A DNA stretch of 9,650 bases from Thermoplasmatales archaeon UBA582 (GCA_002502705.1 DAQB01000061.1:1-9650), one strand, 5' to 3'. Counted from the first letter of the stretch, positions 1 to 7,500 are shown. Notes: generated by a model not told the origin, from the letters alone. A program made the numbers and translations.

Positions 1-572
1 GCATGCGGATCGAGTACTACAATTGAGGCGCCCTTTTTAAGCAGTTCCTCCATAAGAACAGCGGCTGCGTTACTTTTTCCTGCACCTGTTTGTGCAAGTA
101 TTGCAAGATGCCTTTTAAGGCCGTTGATATCGACGCCGACGATCGTGTTATCCATATCAACAAGATGACCCAGTACAAGCGATCGATCAGGCGGATAGTT
201 TAGAAACTTCTCAAGCATGTTTCTATCAGCGCGCTTTACGACGGATCCCGGTGGTATTATCTTTCTTGAAAGTGATAAAGTGTTCCCCTCCAGACTTCCG
301 AGACTCTTTGCCTGACATATCATGACCCTGTCCGCAAGATCTGTCTCGACATATTTCTTGACGGTGGTGAAATCTAGTCCCTGATTCAGCAGGTCACTTC
401 TTGCGATAACCCTCTCGATCCTGCCAAGAAGAATTCTGCCGGATCTATCGATATAAACATATTCCCATTTGGACACACTATCGGGGTCCGGTACCACAAA
501 CGAAAAGAAATCTGATGTGTTTTCCCCTACCGTAAAACCAACTGTTTCGTTTTTAAATCCTGATTCTGGCAC
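1..572 (-). CDS. herA: HerA helicase/translocase, 5' part (3' end beyond window start)
   Basis: This is the N-terminal 190 residues of HerA, the hexameric FtsK/VirB4-like ATPase that moves along DNA and drives NurA in end resection for recombinational repair. The gene runs off the window at base 1. An N-terminal beta-rich region (about residues 10-110, HAS-barrel position) comes first, then a Walker A motif QTGAGKS at residues 161-167 and the family-typical VVLDPH about 25 residues later. The Walker B and arginine-finger regions lie outside the window. I chose the GTG at 570-572 because a G-rich GGGGGGAG Shine-Dalgarno-like run precedes it by about 4 nt. An ATG at 591-593 is in frame but has no such motif. 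Either start overlaps the end of nurA (20 or 41 nt), so the two are probably co-transcribed and translationally coupled. Identity is high confidence; the exact start is uncertain. Confidence 0.92.
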   Translation of the reverse strand, partial: MPESGFKNETVGFTVGENTSDFFSFVVPDPDSVSKWEYVYIDRSGRILLGRIERVIARSDLLNQGLDFTTVKKYVETDLADRVMICQAKSLGSLEGNTLSLSRKIIPPGSVVKRADRNMLEKFLNYPPDRSLVLGHLVDMDNTIVGVDINGLKRHLAILAQTGAGKSNAAAVLMEELLKKGASIVVLDPH

Positions 573-1563
573 GCCTCTCCCCCCTTGTTTCATAAAATGG
601 AATGCCTATTATCCGTTCGAATGTTGCCATATAGATTCTCTCCACTTCATCGGTTCTGAATTTAACCATGTTATCTGCATTCGAGATCCATATGTTGTGT
701 ACCTTCGCCCCGCAATACCCCCAGTATAGAGTGTCCAGGAGTTTGTTGAAAAAAGTTTGATCTAATTCGCTTTCTGTTACGACCTCCACCTTCACAGGAA
801 GGTCCTGTATTGATGGTAGAATGTTGAAAGACCAGATTGACCTATCATCAATAAAACTGTTCTCCACTCTTATAGGTTCTGTATAACCAGGGTTCACTGC
901 AAGTGATTTAACGATTACATGGTCAACAGTAGCTTCAAGTTTTTTTATATCTGATGAAGGCAATGATGCCCTGTGCTCCTTTAAAAATTGCGAAACCAGC
1001 AACCTTGATTCCGAAGTCTTGCTGATGTAAACGATCGCAGACCCGGTCTTACTGGACGAAAGTAACATCTCATTCAGGTTATCATAATATGCATCGGCAA
1101 GGTCAGCATATTTTTCAGATTCAAATCTCTTATAACCATGATAAAGCCTCCCCGTAAGCGAGCCGTCTAAAAGCACAAGATCGGGGGATTCTTTTTTCAG
1201 CATTTTACAGACTGATATGTGCTCAACGTTTTCCATTAACATTGTTACCAGACTTCTGAGATGATCCCTTGAAACCCAGAAGACATCTGAAAAAAATTGC
1301 GAATATGATTTACCTCCTTTCACAGAATAGCCCCGGGTCATTATGATCTTCTTCCCGTTGTACAGCTCGCGGACAAATTCGCTGCTGTCCGAAGCTGAGA
1401 TGCTGGAAAATATTTGGTTTTCAGGGACATACTCATGATAGATTTCAGAGAACCATTCAGGCACCGCCTGATTGAAATCCTTCCTGTCCATGATAAGGGA
1501 TGATCGTATCTGATCGATGTTCTCTTTCAGGAACCTTACATAATCCTCATAACCTTCATCCAT
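553..1563 (-). CDS. nurA: NurA nuclease (5'-3' DNA end-resection nuclease)
   Basis: This encodes NurA, the Mn-dependent nuclease that forms a dimer docked on the HerA hexamer and trims DNA ends during archaeal double-strand-break repair. The RNase H-like core is visible: an N-terminal SASDSSEF segment supplies the first acidic residue (Asp59 counting from the ATG), and LVLLDGSL supplies the second (Asp133). Later segments, including the ISKTSES region near residue 185, fit the NurA layout. The length (336 aa) is normal for the family. The ATG at 1561-1563 is preferred over a GTG three codons earlier (1572), because the TATA-like element at 1591-1598 predicts transcription starting near 1568, downstream of that GTG. 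The 3' end overlaps herA, the classic nurA-herA order. In many thermophilic archaea mre11 and rad50 are adjacent; here they would lie left of the window (inference). Overall sequence similarity is low, as is usual for NurA, so the call leans partly on the herA neighbour. Confidence 0.87.
   Translation of the reverse strand: MDEGYEDYVRFLKENIDQIRSSLIMDRKDFNQAVPEWFSEIYHEYVPENQIFSSISASDSSEFVRELYNGKKIIMTRGYSVKGGKSYSQFFSDVFWVSRDHLRSLVTMLMENVEHISVCKMLKKESPDLVLLDGSLTGRLYHGYKRFESEKYADLADAYYDNLNEMLLSSSKTGSAIVYISKTSESRLLVSQFLKEHRASLPSSDIKKLEATVDHVIVKSLAVNPGYTEPIRVENSFIDDRSIWSFNILPSIQDLPVKVEVVTESELDQTFFNKLLDTLYWGYCGAKVHNIWISNADNMVKFRTDEVERIYMATFERIIGIPFYETRGERRARIRI
571..590 (-). promoter_or_regulatory. 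Shine-Dalgarno-like purine run inside the nurA 3' end, before the herA GTG
   Basis: On the minus strand, AAGGGGGGAGAGGC lies directly before the GTG at 572. It contains GGAG about 4 nt upstream of the start and falls inside the last codons of nurA. Most other starts in this window lack such a motif, so this fits an internal operon gene that needs ribosome recruitment while first genes are leaderless. This motif decides the choice of the GTG over the upstream ATG for herA. Confidence 0.5.
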
Positions 1564-1590
1564 TTTTTTCACATGCTTATGCAGTACGGA

Positions 1591-1598
1591 ATATAAAG
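1591..1598 (-). promoter_or_regulatory. TATA-like promoter element of nurA-herA
   Basis: The minus strand reads CTTTATAT. Its centre is about 31 nt before the nurA ATG, which puts the expected start site (about 26 nt downstream) a few bases before that ATG. This implies a leaderless or roughly 5-nt leader transcript. It lies in the short gap after the MFS gene, so nurA-herA appears to have its own promoter. It is predicted from position and sequence only. Confidence 0.5.
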
Positions 1599-1655
1599 AT
1601 GATATTCTGTGATATTAAATCCATCTTTACCATACTCAAATATTCTTTCAAGATA

Positions 1656-1680
1656 TCTTTACGACTCATTTGTGTAAAGA
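1656..1680. repeat. Short inverted repeat around the MFS stop codon
   Basis: TCTTTAC at 1656-1662 is matched by GTAAAGA at 1674-1680, giving a 7-bp stem with an 11-nt loop. The stem spans the stop codon of the MFS transporter gene. It is A/T-rich, has no U-tract directly after it and could be chance; a role in 3'-end formation is only a possibility. Confidence 0.25.
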
Positions 1681-2762
1681 GATTTGCCCAATCCTCGGGA
1701 CATTATCGCGATTGAATATATCAGAGAAGGCAGAAATATTGCAATTACAGCGACGAACTTGAAATAATCAAATATAAGACCTCCAAACAGGCTTCCAAGG
1801 ATAAAGCCAATACCAAACAAAGTTTCGTAATAGAATACACCCACCGATGGAGTTGAACCTCTCGATATATATGACAGCCCCTTGGAAAAGGCTATTGCTG
1901 AACCAAATCCCCCCATTGCAAAAACTATTCCAACAGTCAATATCGACTGAGAGAAAAAGAGTGCCAGCGGGGTTGACAGGAGCAGAGCTGAAGCAGATGC
2001 ATAAGTCTTCCAGTTTTCCGATCTTATTCTATTAAGCACAATAAATGCTGTGGCTGAAAAAAAAGGTGGAACTGCACCGATAATGCCTATAAGGATGTAG
2101 GATAAACCTGTTAATCTCAGATAAGGTATCATCACGTAAAAGAAAAAACCTGCCGACAACCCTCCAAATAGCATGGGCATAATGAGATATATTGAAAAAC
2201 TGCTCTTCCGAGAATCATCGTGATGGCGGATTTCCAATCCCCTCATTGGTATGAATATCATAGAAAGAAGGAAAAATACAAGTGAAAGGATGAAGAGGTC
2301 CCGGTAACCAAGATCTTCAAGGACTGCACCCGCTATGGCTGGAGACACCAGATTTGGTATGCCCCATGCCACTGAATACCGCTCAGCAAGGTTAGGCGAG
2401 TCAGTATTCCCAATGCCGAGTTCTATTGAAACATAGAAAGCAGCGCCTGCAAGATCAGATATTATCACCAGCGGAATGAAAAAATTTTCACTGAAAAATA
2501 TGAATATAATCACAATAGGAATCATGATTATCATAGATATCTTCAGGGATGAAAGCAATGTTTTACCGCCAATTCTTGTCATCAGGTAGGCGAATACGGG
2601 AAACGGAATGCCTGCAAATATGCCCAGAAAGCCTATGAAACCAGCATTGTAATGAAGTTTATCTGCAAACAGCGGAAAAGAGAACGTGAGCGCGAAGAAC
2701 CCCATTGAGAAGAATGCGCTTGAAAGCGAAACAATGACCGGGTCTGAGAATCTTCTATCCAC
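1659..2762 (-). CDS. Major facilitator superfamily (MFS) transporter
   Basis: This is a polytopic inner-membrane protein of 367 aa. The hydrophobic pattern fits 12 helices as two six-helix bundles: about residues 8-32, 40-60, 69-90, 94-112, 134-150, 154-172, then 188-210, 219-243, 255-273, 276-296, 305-328 and 333-352. A charged central loop near residues 173-187 (HHDDSRKSS) separates the halves. After helix 2 the MTRIGGKT segment resembles a degenerate MFS motif A, and helix 5 has the Gly/Pro-rich pattern seen in that family. The length is slightly short for MFS. The substrate cannot be read from the sequence; sugar or drug efflux are both possible. It starts at a GTG, and a TATA-like element lies 32 nt upstream in the 70-bp gap after the GH15 gene, so it may be transcribed alone as well as by read-through. 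Adjacency to a glucoamylase hints at sugar export or uptake, but this is only inference. Confidence 0.82.
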   Translation of the reverse strand: MDRRFSDPVIVSLSSAFFSMGFFALTFSFPLFADKLHYNAGFIGFLGIFAGIPFPVFAYLMTRIGGKTLLSSLKISMIIMIPIVIIFIFFSENFFIPLVIISDLAGAAFYVSIELGIGNTDSPNLAERYSVAWGIPNLVSPAIAGAVLEDLGYRDLFILSLVFFLLSMIFIPMRGLEIRHHDDSRKSSFSIYLIMPMLFGGLSAGFFFYVMIPYLRLTGLSYILIGIIGAVPPFFSATAFIVLNRIRSENWKTYASASALLLSTPLALFFSQSILTVGIVFAMGGFGSAIAFSKGLSYISRGSTPSVGVFYYETLFGIGFILGSLFGGLIFDYFKFVAVIAIFLPSLIYSIAIMSRGLGKSLYTNES

Positions 2763-2789
2763 TCAACCCGATTGCAGAGCTAAAATAAT

Positions 2790-2798
2790 CTTTTATAG
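2790..2798 (-). promoter_or_regulatory. TATA-like promoter element of the MFS gene
   Basis: The minus strand reads CTATAAAAG, centred 32 nt before the GTG start at 2762, predicting a start site near 2768 and a leader of about 6 nt. It sits in the 70-bp gap between the GH15 stop and the MFS start. Confidence 0.5.
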
Positions 2799-2832
2799 TG
2801 TGTATGTTAATATTAAAATATGGCCAAGATTA

Positions 2833-5199
2833 TCAGTGGAGGTGGATAACATAGTCCCTTCCCTCCCACTTTTCAGCTTCTGGCCAGAAAAATGTGAAAT
2901 TAATTTCCTTGGATTTCATCATGTAATCCGGTACTTCAACTGTGTAAAAACTGTGGGCAATTGCTTCTGATCTGACATCCACAGGATTGTTCCACCCATC
3001 AGTTCCTACATGAAGACTGAATACATTGTGTGCCAGAATGATTATTCTGAAATCTCTTGAGGCTTCTGTTATCTTCCTGTTAAATCTCCAGATCTCGACT
3101 TTAGAAGGGTTTCCCTCATGCTTGCAGTATCTGTTGTAAACTGGATCTATTAGATCAAAGACCCTCTGATCCCCCACGGATCGCAGAAGCTTGATATACT
3201 CGGCATGCGCCCAGGCCAGGGGGCGTGCAGAACCAGTATGCCGGCCATTGAAGAGGTGCCTCTCCGGAATATCATCAGAATCCCAGACCTGTTCAGAAAG
3301 CATGGCGCATGTTGAAGAAAATTTTTCCATTGCTGTTATTCTCGCCTTCGGATCCTTTCCGAGTGCAATCTCGTAATGCCCTCTTTCGCCTGCAAGCAAA
3401 GGCCACGCACGCCCTATTCCATGACCCGTATACGGGAATCCATCCTCGGTCTCTCCGTAACCATCGTGATTGTAGCGATGCCATGTTTCTCCGTATTTTG
3501 TCTTTACTTTGAGCACGGCATCTATGACCTTGACTGAATCAATAATTAGAGGGTCATCCGCTTTCATGATTCCATATCTTACGAGCTCAAGGAAACCGCC
3601 ATCCACAATTTCTGAAGCCTTGAATTTATTGTTTTCGTCCGGAGCATGATTGGCTATTGCAAGTACTGCGCTCTCCATTTCAGGAACGATGTCAGACTCC
3701 TCTGGTGTAGAGGGCAATATCCTGATGAAATGCCTCCTTATGCCCGGTACCAGAGAGCCGTTATTTGTTACAGTCCATTGCTCAAGATGACTCCAGAGAA
3801 AATCCGCATATTCGAGGAAAAGATCTGATAGCTTGTTTTCTCCTCTTCCTGATGCGAATTCAGAAGCGCAAACCATTGCGGCAATGTTTGACGCTAGAGT
3901 AGATGGAGAATAGCCCGATGCCTCCTCCCATCTTTCCTGATTTGTAACAGGTGCATGTTTAACTATAAATGATGCTGCCTTCATGACCATTTCGTGCGGG
4001 TCAAAAGCGCATTTTCCGGTTTTAGCAACTCTCCAGGCCAGTATGATGGCAAAGGCAGTTTCATCAAGTTGAATCCCACGCCAGTAAGGTTCTCCTGTCA
4101 ACCAGAAATTCTGGGGGAATCCACCATCTTCCTGCTGAGAAGTTGCAAGGAATATCAGCGCATTTTCAGCAATTCCCATATCTCCTGCAGCCATTGCAGC
4201 CGTAGAGCTGTGATACATATCTCGAACCCACACGAGGTGGTAGCCACCCTTGTTCTCATCACCGGCCATTTCTCCCCATGGAATAGACAGCGAGGCAATC
4301 AGAGCTCCGGCATATGTTTTATCCTCATGGCTTACTAACACGTTATAAGACGACTGGAAAAGATTTCCTTTATCGGTTGAGTATTTTCCAAGGTCCAGAA
4401 GTTGCCTTCTTGACCTTCCCCACTGCTCGTTGAATCTTTCCATTTTTGTGCTGAATGGGGTTGAAGCAGCCTGCATAGCCTTTAGTATTGCGTTATTTTT
4501 GCTGTCACCAAACGCAACTGCCACGGTAAAATCATACTGATCCTGTTGAGGTAGTTCTGCAGTGAGCGCTATGTTTCCGTCAGTCGCCGAAGTAAATTCG
4601 TAATCCATGTTCAGGTTCCTGGAAATATCCGTCCATCCATCGCTGTAGGCAACAAAGCCGGCTGATCCCCTTGAGAAACCACATGAAGACTGGGCGGCCA
4701 TATGTATATCACCACGATAGGCGTAAGGGATAATAGATCCATTCACTTTCAGGATCTCACCGTTGTTGTGCATACCCTCACTTCCAAGATGTGGTGCACA
4801 CAGCAGGTATATTTTTAGTTCTTTTGCTTTACCGGGCAGGATCTTATAATGGATCAGGACGGTGGATGAATGTGGATCTGTAATGATCTCCTTTGTTATC
4901 GAATAAGATGAATCCTGAGGTCGGGATTCTACCCTGTAACCCGCGCTGAAGTCGTTAAGTCTGAATGTTTTGTTCTCAAGCTTCTTCTCCTCGTGGAAAA
5001 AGGTCTTTCCGTCCGTGATCAGGAGCTGTATATCCCTGGTCTGTGGGGTATCCACATGTGGATAATATATCTCAGTGACAATGCCTTTCCATATGGTGAA
5101 CCAGATCCGGCTCGATGTTGAATATGTCGTGCCAACTCCTTCCTTGTCCCCATGGGTCCATCTTGGCCCTATCCCGGGAGCACCAAAAGCTTCAGACAA
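2833..5199 (-). CDS. GH15 glucoamylase-like glycoside hydrolase with glucodextranase-type N domain
   Basis: This inverting alpha-glucosidase of family GH15 has 788 aa. Residues about 4-260 match the beta-rich glucodextranase N-terminal domain (GAPGIGPRWTHGDKEGVGTT near the start). Residues about 280-680 form the (alpha/alpha)6 catalytic barrel, with WGEMAGDENKGGYHLVWVRD at 308-327. The general acid should be Glu425 in RWEEASG (aligned by eye to the fungal WEE motif), and the general base Glu636 in SEQVWD, followed by HTGSARPLAWAHAEY. The last 100 or so residues are a beta-rich C-terminal domain. There is no signal peptide, so it is likely cytoplasmic. Starch- or glycogen-derived maltooligosaccharides are the default substrate, but GH15 also includes glucodextranases and Thermoplasma trehalases, so specificity is open. 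The start is a TTG: an in-frame TAA lies only two codons upstream and the conserved N domain begins almost at once. It is divergent from DP1, and an MFS transporter follows 70 bp downstream. Confidence 0.92.
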   Translation of the reverse strand: MSEAFGAPGIGPRWTHGDKEGVGTTYSTSSRIWFTIWKGIVTEIYYPHVDTPQTRDIQLLITDGKTFFHEEKKLENKTFRLNDFSAGYRVESRPQDSSYSITKEIITDPHSSTVLIHYKILPGKAKELKIYLLCAPHLGSEGMHNNGEILKVNGSIIPYAYRGDIHMAAQSSCGFSRGSAGFVAYSDGWTDISRNLNMDYEFTSATDGNIALTAELPQQDQYDFTVAVAFGDSKNNAILKAMQAASTPFSTKMERFNEQWGRSRRQLLDLGKYSTDKGNLFQSSYNVLVSHEDKTYAGALIASLSIPWGEMAGDENKGGYHLVWVRDMYHSSTAAMAAGDMGIAENALIFLATSQQEDGGFPQNFWLTGEPYWRGIQLDETAFAIILAWRVAKTGKCAFDPHEMVMKAASFIVKHAPVTNQERWEEASGYSPSTLASNIAAMVCASEFASGRGENKLSDLFLEYADFLWSHLEQWTVTNNGSLVPGIRRHFIRILPSTPEESDIVPEMESAVLAIANHAPDENNKFKASEIVDGGFLELVRYGIMKADDPLIIDSVKVIDAVLKVKTKYGETWHRYNHDGYGETEDGFPYTGHGIGRAWPLLAGERGHYEIALGKDPKARITAMEKFSSTCAMLSEQVWDSDDIPERHLFNGRHTGSARPLAWAHAEYIKLLRSVGDQRVFDLIDPVYNRYCKHEGNPSKVEIWRFNRKITEASRDFRIIILAHNVFSLHVGTDGWNNPVDVRSEAIAHSFYTVEVPDYMMKSKEINFTFFWPEAEKWEGRDYVIHLH

Positions 5200-5218
5200 T
5201 TTAAATTACCGTCTGCAG

Positions 5219-5233
5219 ATGCAATACTTGCAT
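5219..5233. promoter_or_regulatory. 15-bp perfect palindrome in the GH15/DP1 divergent promoter region (candidate operator)
   Basis: ATGCAA-TAC-TTGCAT has two perfect 6-bp arms and a 3-bp spacer. It lies 20 bp upstream of the GH15 TTG, next to and start-proximal of a weak TATA-like element (5236-5244). A homodimeric repressor bound here would block transcription of the glucoamylase gene. The DP1 TATA box is about 45 bp further away, so DP1 control is less likely. The symmetry is seen directly; the operator role is inferred. Confidence 0.45.
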
Positions 5234-5235
5234 AA

Positions 5236-5244
5236 TTCTTTAAT
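5236..5244 (-). promoter_or_regulatory. Weak TATA-like element for the GH15 gene
   Basis: The minus strand reads ATTAAAGAA, centred about 41 nt before the TTG start, which predicts a leader of about 15 nt. It is the only A/T-rich element suitably placed in the gap, but it is a poor match, in keeping with a weak or regulated promoter. Low confidence. Confidence 0.3.
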
Positions 5245-5276
5245 GGTCATGGGTCTTTCAAGATCTAAGAAACAAG

Positions 5277-5287
5277 AAAAATATAAA
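5277..5287 (+). promoter_or_regulatory. TATA box and purine-rich BRE of the DP1 gene
   Basis: AAAAATATAAA, preceded by the purine-rich stretch AAGAAACAAG that could serve as a BRE. The TATA centre (about 5284) is 26 nt before the A of the DP1 ATG, exactly the usual archaeal TATA-to-start-site distance, so the mRNA is predicted to be leaderless. Confidence 0.65.
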
Positions 5288-5309
5288 CTTCCAAGCGCTG
5301 AAGCCTGAC

Positions 5310-6725
5310 ATGGAGGATATTTACAGAGATCGTTCCAGGATAATTGAATTTTTCAATTCACATGGCCTCCTGATTGCCTCTGATGCACTGGATCTCCTGC
5401 TGAAAAGTAACAGCGGTGATCTTGTGAACAGGTTGATAACAAGAGAGACCCTTGATTCCGGTTACATAAGCGTTGATAAGATCAGGCAGACACTGAATAT
5501 TCCGTATGATTCATCAGACAGGAAATTCGAGATATATCTTCCGGATGTCAGGGTAAAATCTTCTGTGGACGATTTCAGGGGCTACTTCGTCAGCAGGTAT
5601 GAAAAACTCAGGAAGATCATATCTCTTTCTAGCGCAATGCGTGGTTCAACAGACATCAAGGGAATTAAAAAGATCCGAGAGGATGTAAGAGAAGTAAAGC
5701 TTGTCGCAATGGTCTCTGAGGTCTCTGTTACCAGGAATGGTCACAGGAGGCTTCTTGTGGAAGATCTGGACGATTCGATTGAAGTAATGATAATGAAGAA
5801 CAAGAAGTCATTCAATGAGATTATTCTTGAAGATGAGGTGATAGGAATTGTCGGAGGTCTGTCTGCAAAGGGTGACAGGAAAACAATATTTGCAAACGAA
5901 ATTATCAGACCTGACATACCTTACAGGGTCATAGATGACGAAAAGGGTGATCCGGTATACGTTGCTTCGCTATCTGATATTCACGTCGGAAGCAAAACAT
6001 TCCGGAAGAACGATTTTATTCAGATGATAAACTGGATAAAGCGCTCTGACTCAGATTCCAGCAGAATAAAGTATCTTGTTCTAAGCGGAGACGTTGTGGA
6101 CGGAATCGGTGTTTATCCGGGACAGGACTCAGATCTTGAGATACTGGAACCGCTTGAGCAGTACAGGAAGCTTTCGGAATACGTGAATCAGGTGCCGGAA
6201 GATATCAAGGTATTCATTATGCCTGGAAACCACGATATCGTGAGACTGGCAGAACCACAGCCAGTTCTTCCTGAAAGGCTAAAGAAGGATTTCAACGATA
6301 ATATTTATTTTCTTCCGAATCCCTATAATCTTGTCCTCGAAGGGAAGAACGTCCTGATCTACCATGGTATGTCCCTGAACGACATGGTTGAGCTTATCCC
6401 TGGTCTCAATTTCAGTACAGTAGGAAAAGCAATAGAGGAACTTCTTAGAAGAAGACATCTTGCCCCAAAATATGGGGGAAAAACTCCGCTGATACCGTCA
6501 CCTAATGATTATCACGTAATTGAGACTGTTCCGGATATTTTCATTACAGGCCATGTTCATTCACACACCATAGGCAATTACAAGGGAGTCAGGTATGTCA
6601 ACTCATCTACCTGGCAATCACAGACGGATTATCAGAAGATGATGAACTTCAGCCCAAACCCTTCGATGTTCACGCTTTTCGACCTGAAATCGAAAAGCAC
6701 AATTATCAAGGACTTTAAATCTTAG
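5310..6725 (+). CDS. polB: DNA polymerase D (PolD) small subunit DP1, 3'-5' exonuclease
   Basis: This is the small subunit of the euryarchaeal replicative polymerase PolD; it pairs with the large catalytic subunit DP2 (not in this window) and supplies proofreading exonuclease activity. The layout is an N-terminal helical region (about residues 1-65), an OB fold (about 125-205), and a C-terminal Mre11-like calcineurin phosphoesterase domain. All metal-binding motifs are intact: SDIH with Asp223 and His225, GDVVD with Asp261, GNHD at 306-309, the YHG histidine at 352, and GHVH at 414-417. The length (471 aa) fits the family's usual range. The ATG at 5310 is 26 nt downstream of a strong TATA box and lacks a Shine-Dalgarno motif, so translation is probably leaderless. 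It is transcribed divergently from the GH15 gene and convergently with the small gene at 6780-7121. The symbol polB follows the common archaeal use for this subunit. Confidence 0.96.
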   Translation: MEDIYRDRSRIIEFFNSHGLLIASDALDLLLKSNSGDLVNRLITRETLDSGYISVDKIRQTLNIPYDSSDRKFEIYLPDVRVKSSVDDFRGYFVSRYEKLRKIISLSSAMRGSTDIKGIKKIREDVREVKLVAMVSEVSVTRNGHRRLLVEDLDDSIEVMIMKNKKSFNEIILEDEVIGIVGGLSAKGDRKTIFANEIIRPDIPYRVIDDEKGDPVYVASLSDIHVGSKTFRKNDFIQMINWIKRSDSDSSRIKYLVLSGDVVDGIGVYPGQDSDLEILEPLEQYRKLSEYVNQVPEDIKVFIMPGNHDIVRLAEPQPVLPERLKKDFNDNIYFLPNPYNLVLEGKNVLIYHGMSLNDMVELIPGLNFSTVGKAIEELLRRRHLAPKYGGKTPLIPSPNDYHVIETVPDIFITGHVHSHTIGNYKGVRYVNSSTWQSQTDYQKMMNFSPNPSMFTLFDLKSKSTIIKDFKS

Positions 6726-6779
6726 GAATAAAGCACCCGGTCACTGATACCATAACTAAAATATCTCACGGGATGATAA

Positions 6780-7121
6780 TCAGAATGTTCTTCTTATTAT
6801 CTCTTCAATCTCTTTCTGGAAAACGGAGGCAAAGTCCTTAACAGCCTCGTCTTTAACGGATTCAGGGGCAGCAAGAAGACTTAAACTAGCCGTGAGCTTT
6901 GCCATTCTTGCCATGGAATCATATTCCTTGAGCTTCGCTTCCATAAACCCACGCAATGCTTCAGCTATGCCTTTTTTTAGCTCTGCGTTCTGGTTGATCT
7001 GTTTTCTCAGATATTCTTTGATTATGTCCTTAATAATGTCCCGTAATGCCTCAAAATACATTTCCTCGGAAGGCAACGCTTTAACAATATCCTGCAACCT
7101 GCGTTCTATTCTCTCATCCAC
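6780..7121 (-). CDS. Small helix-rich protein of unknown function
   Basis: This is a 113-aa soluble, highly charged protein that I do not recognise. Nearly the whole length is predicted helical: LRDIIKDIIKEYLRK and a Lys/Glu-rich ALRGFMEAKLKEYDSMARM segment have amphipathic spacing, then a short Ala/Leu-rich stretch (SLSLLAAPES) precedes a final charged helix ending EIEEIIRRTF. There are no cysteines, no signal peptide and no membrane segment. Such a composition suits a small helical bundle or oligomer, possibly a partner of another protein. It starts at a GTG; a TATA-like GTTTAATTAG (minus strand) lies 31 nt upstream, and no clear Shine-Dalgarno is present. The gene is convergent with DP1, with only 54 bp between the stops. 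The codon pattern and the clean helical protein support it being real. Confidence 0.72.
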   Translation of the reverse strand: MDERIERRLQDIVKALPSEEMYFEALRDIIKDIIKEYLRKQINQNAELKKGIAEALRGFMEAKLKEYDSMARMAKLTASLSLLAAPESVKDEAVKDFASVFQKEIEEIIRRTF

Positions 7122-7147
7122 TTTTATCCAGGATCGATTTTAGCAGA

Positions 7148-7157
7148 CTAATTAAAC
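7148..7157 (-). promoter_or_regulatory. TATA-like element before the helix-rich gene
   Basis: The minus strand reads GTTTAATTAG, centred 31 nt before the GTG start at 7121. The spacing matches the TATA-like elements of nurA, the MFS gene and the membrane-protein gene, but the sequence match is moderate. Confidence 0.35.
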
Positions 7158-7173
7158 TTTTAGTGGATATAAC

Positions 7174-7500
7174 CTATTCGTCAGAGAATATTTCAACGCC
7201 GAATATCTGCTTGAGTCTTGCGTTTGAAAAAAGGCCAAGTGACTCCCATAGAAGTGGATGTTGCGACTCATCTGGATCATCATTCATTGTATTCAGAATG
7301 CACTGTTTAGCTGAAATTGTCTGATCGCCTGATTCGCATGGTGTTCTCAGCGTGGTATCTTCCATCCATTTCAAAAATTCTGATGTGGCATCTATATACT
7401 TCAAACGATCAGTTTCAGATAGATCTTCCTCCGGCCCGAACGGACCAAGCATCTTACTGTATTTTGATTCTATCATTGCGATTAGAGAATTGCAATCCAT
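7174..7500 (-). CDS. Hypothetical protein, unrecognised
   Basis: This is a 108-aa acidic, soluble protein that I do not recognise. It begins MDCNSLIAMIESKYSKMLGP, has an acidic middle (PEEDLSETDRLKY) and ends FGVEIFSDE. Three cysteines (residue 3 and two mid-protein) are not arranged as an obvious metal site. There is no signal peptide or membrane helix. The frame is open for 16 more codons to an ATG at 7546-7548, but that extension is basic and unlike the rest. The ATG at 7498-7500 is preferred because an A/T-rich AAAAAAGTTAATAG element (minus strand, 7523-7536) lies about 29 nt upstream, the same spacing as its neighbours. It lies 52 bp upstream of the helix-rich gene on the same strand; that gap contains the neighbour's own TATA-like element, so co-transcription is uncertain. 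Confidence 0.6.
   Translation of the reverse strand: MDCNSLIAMIESKYSKMLGPFGPEEDLSETDRLKYIDATSEFLKWMEDTTLRTPCESGDQTISAKQCILNTMNDDPDESQHPLLWESLGLFSNARLKQIFGVEIFSDE

Noticed and set aside
469..729. Plus-strand 86-codon open frame
   Set aside because: It lies antisense to the well-supported herA start and nurA end, and its product has no coherent protein character.
1651..1660. Palindrome AAGATATCTT just after the MFS stop
   Set aside because: Such short A/T-rich palindromes are expected by chance; no second copy or promoter context supports a role.
3191..4338. Several plus-strand open frames (and one alternative minus frame) inside the GH15 gene
   Set aside because: They are shadows of the long, motif-complete glucoamylase frame.
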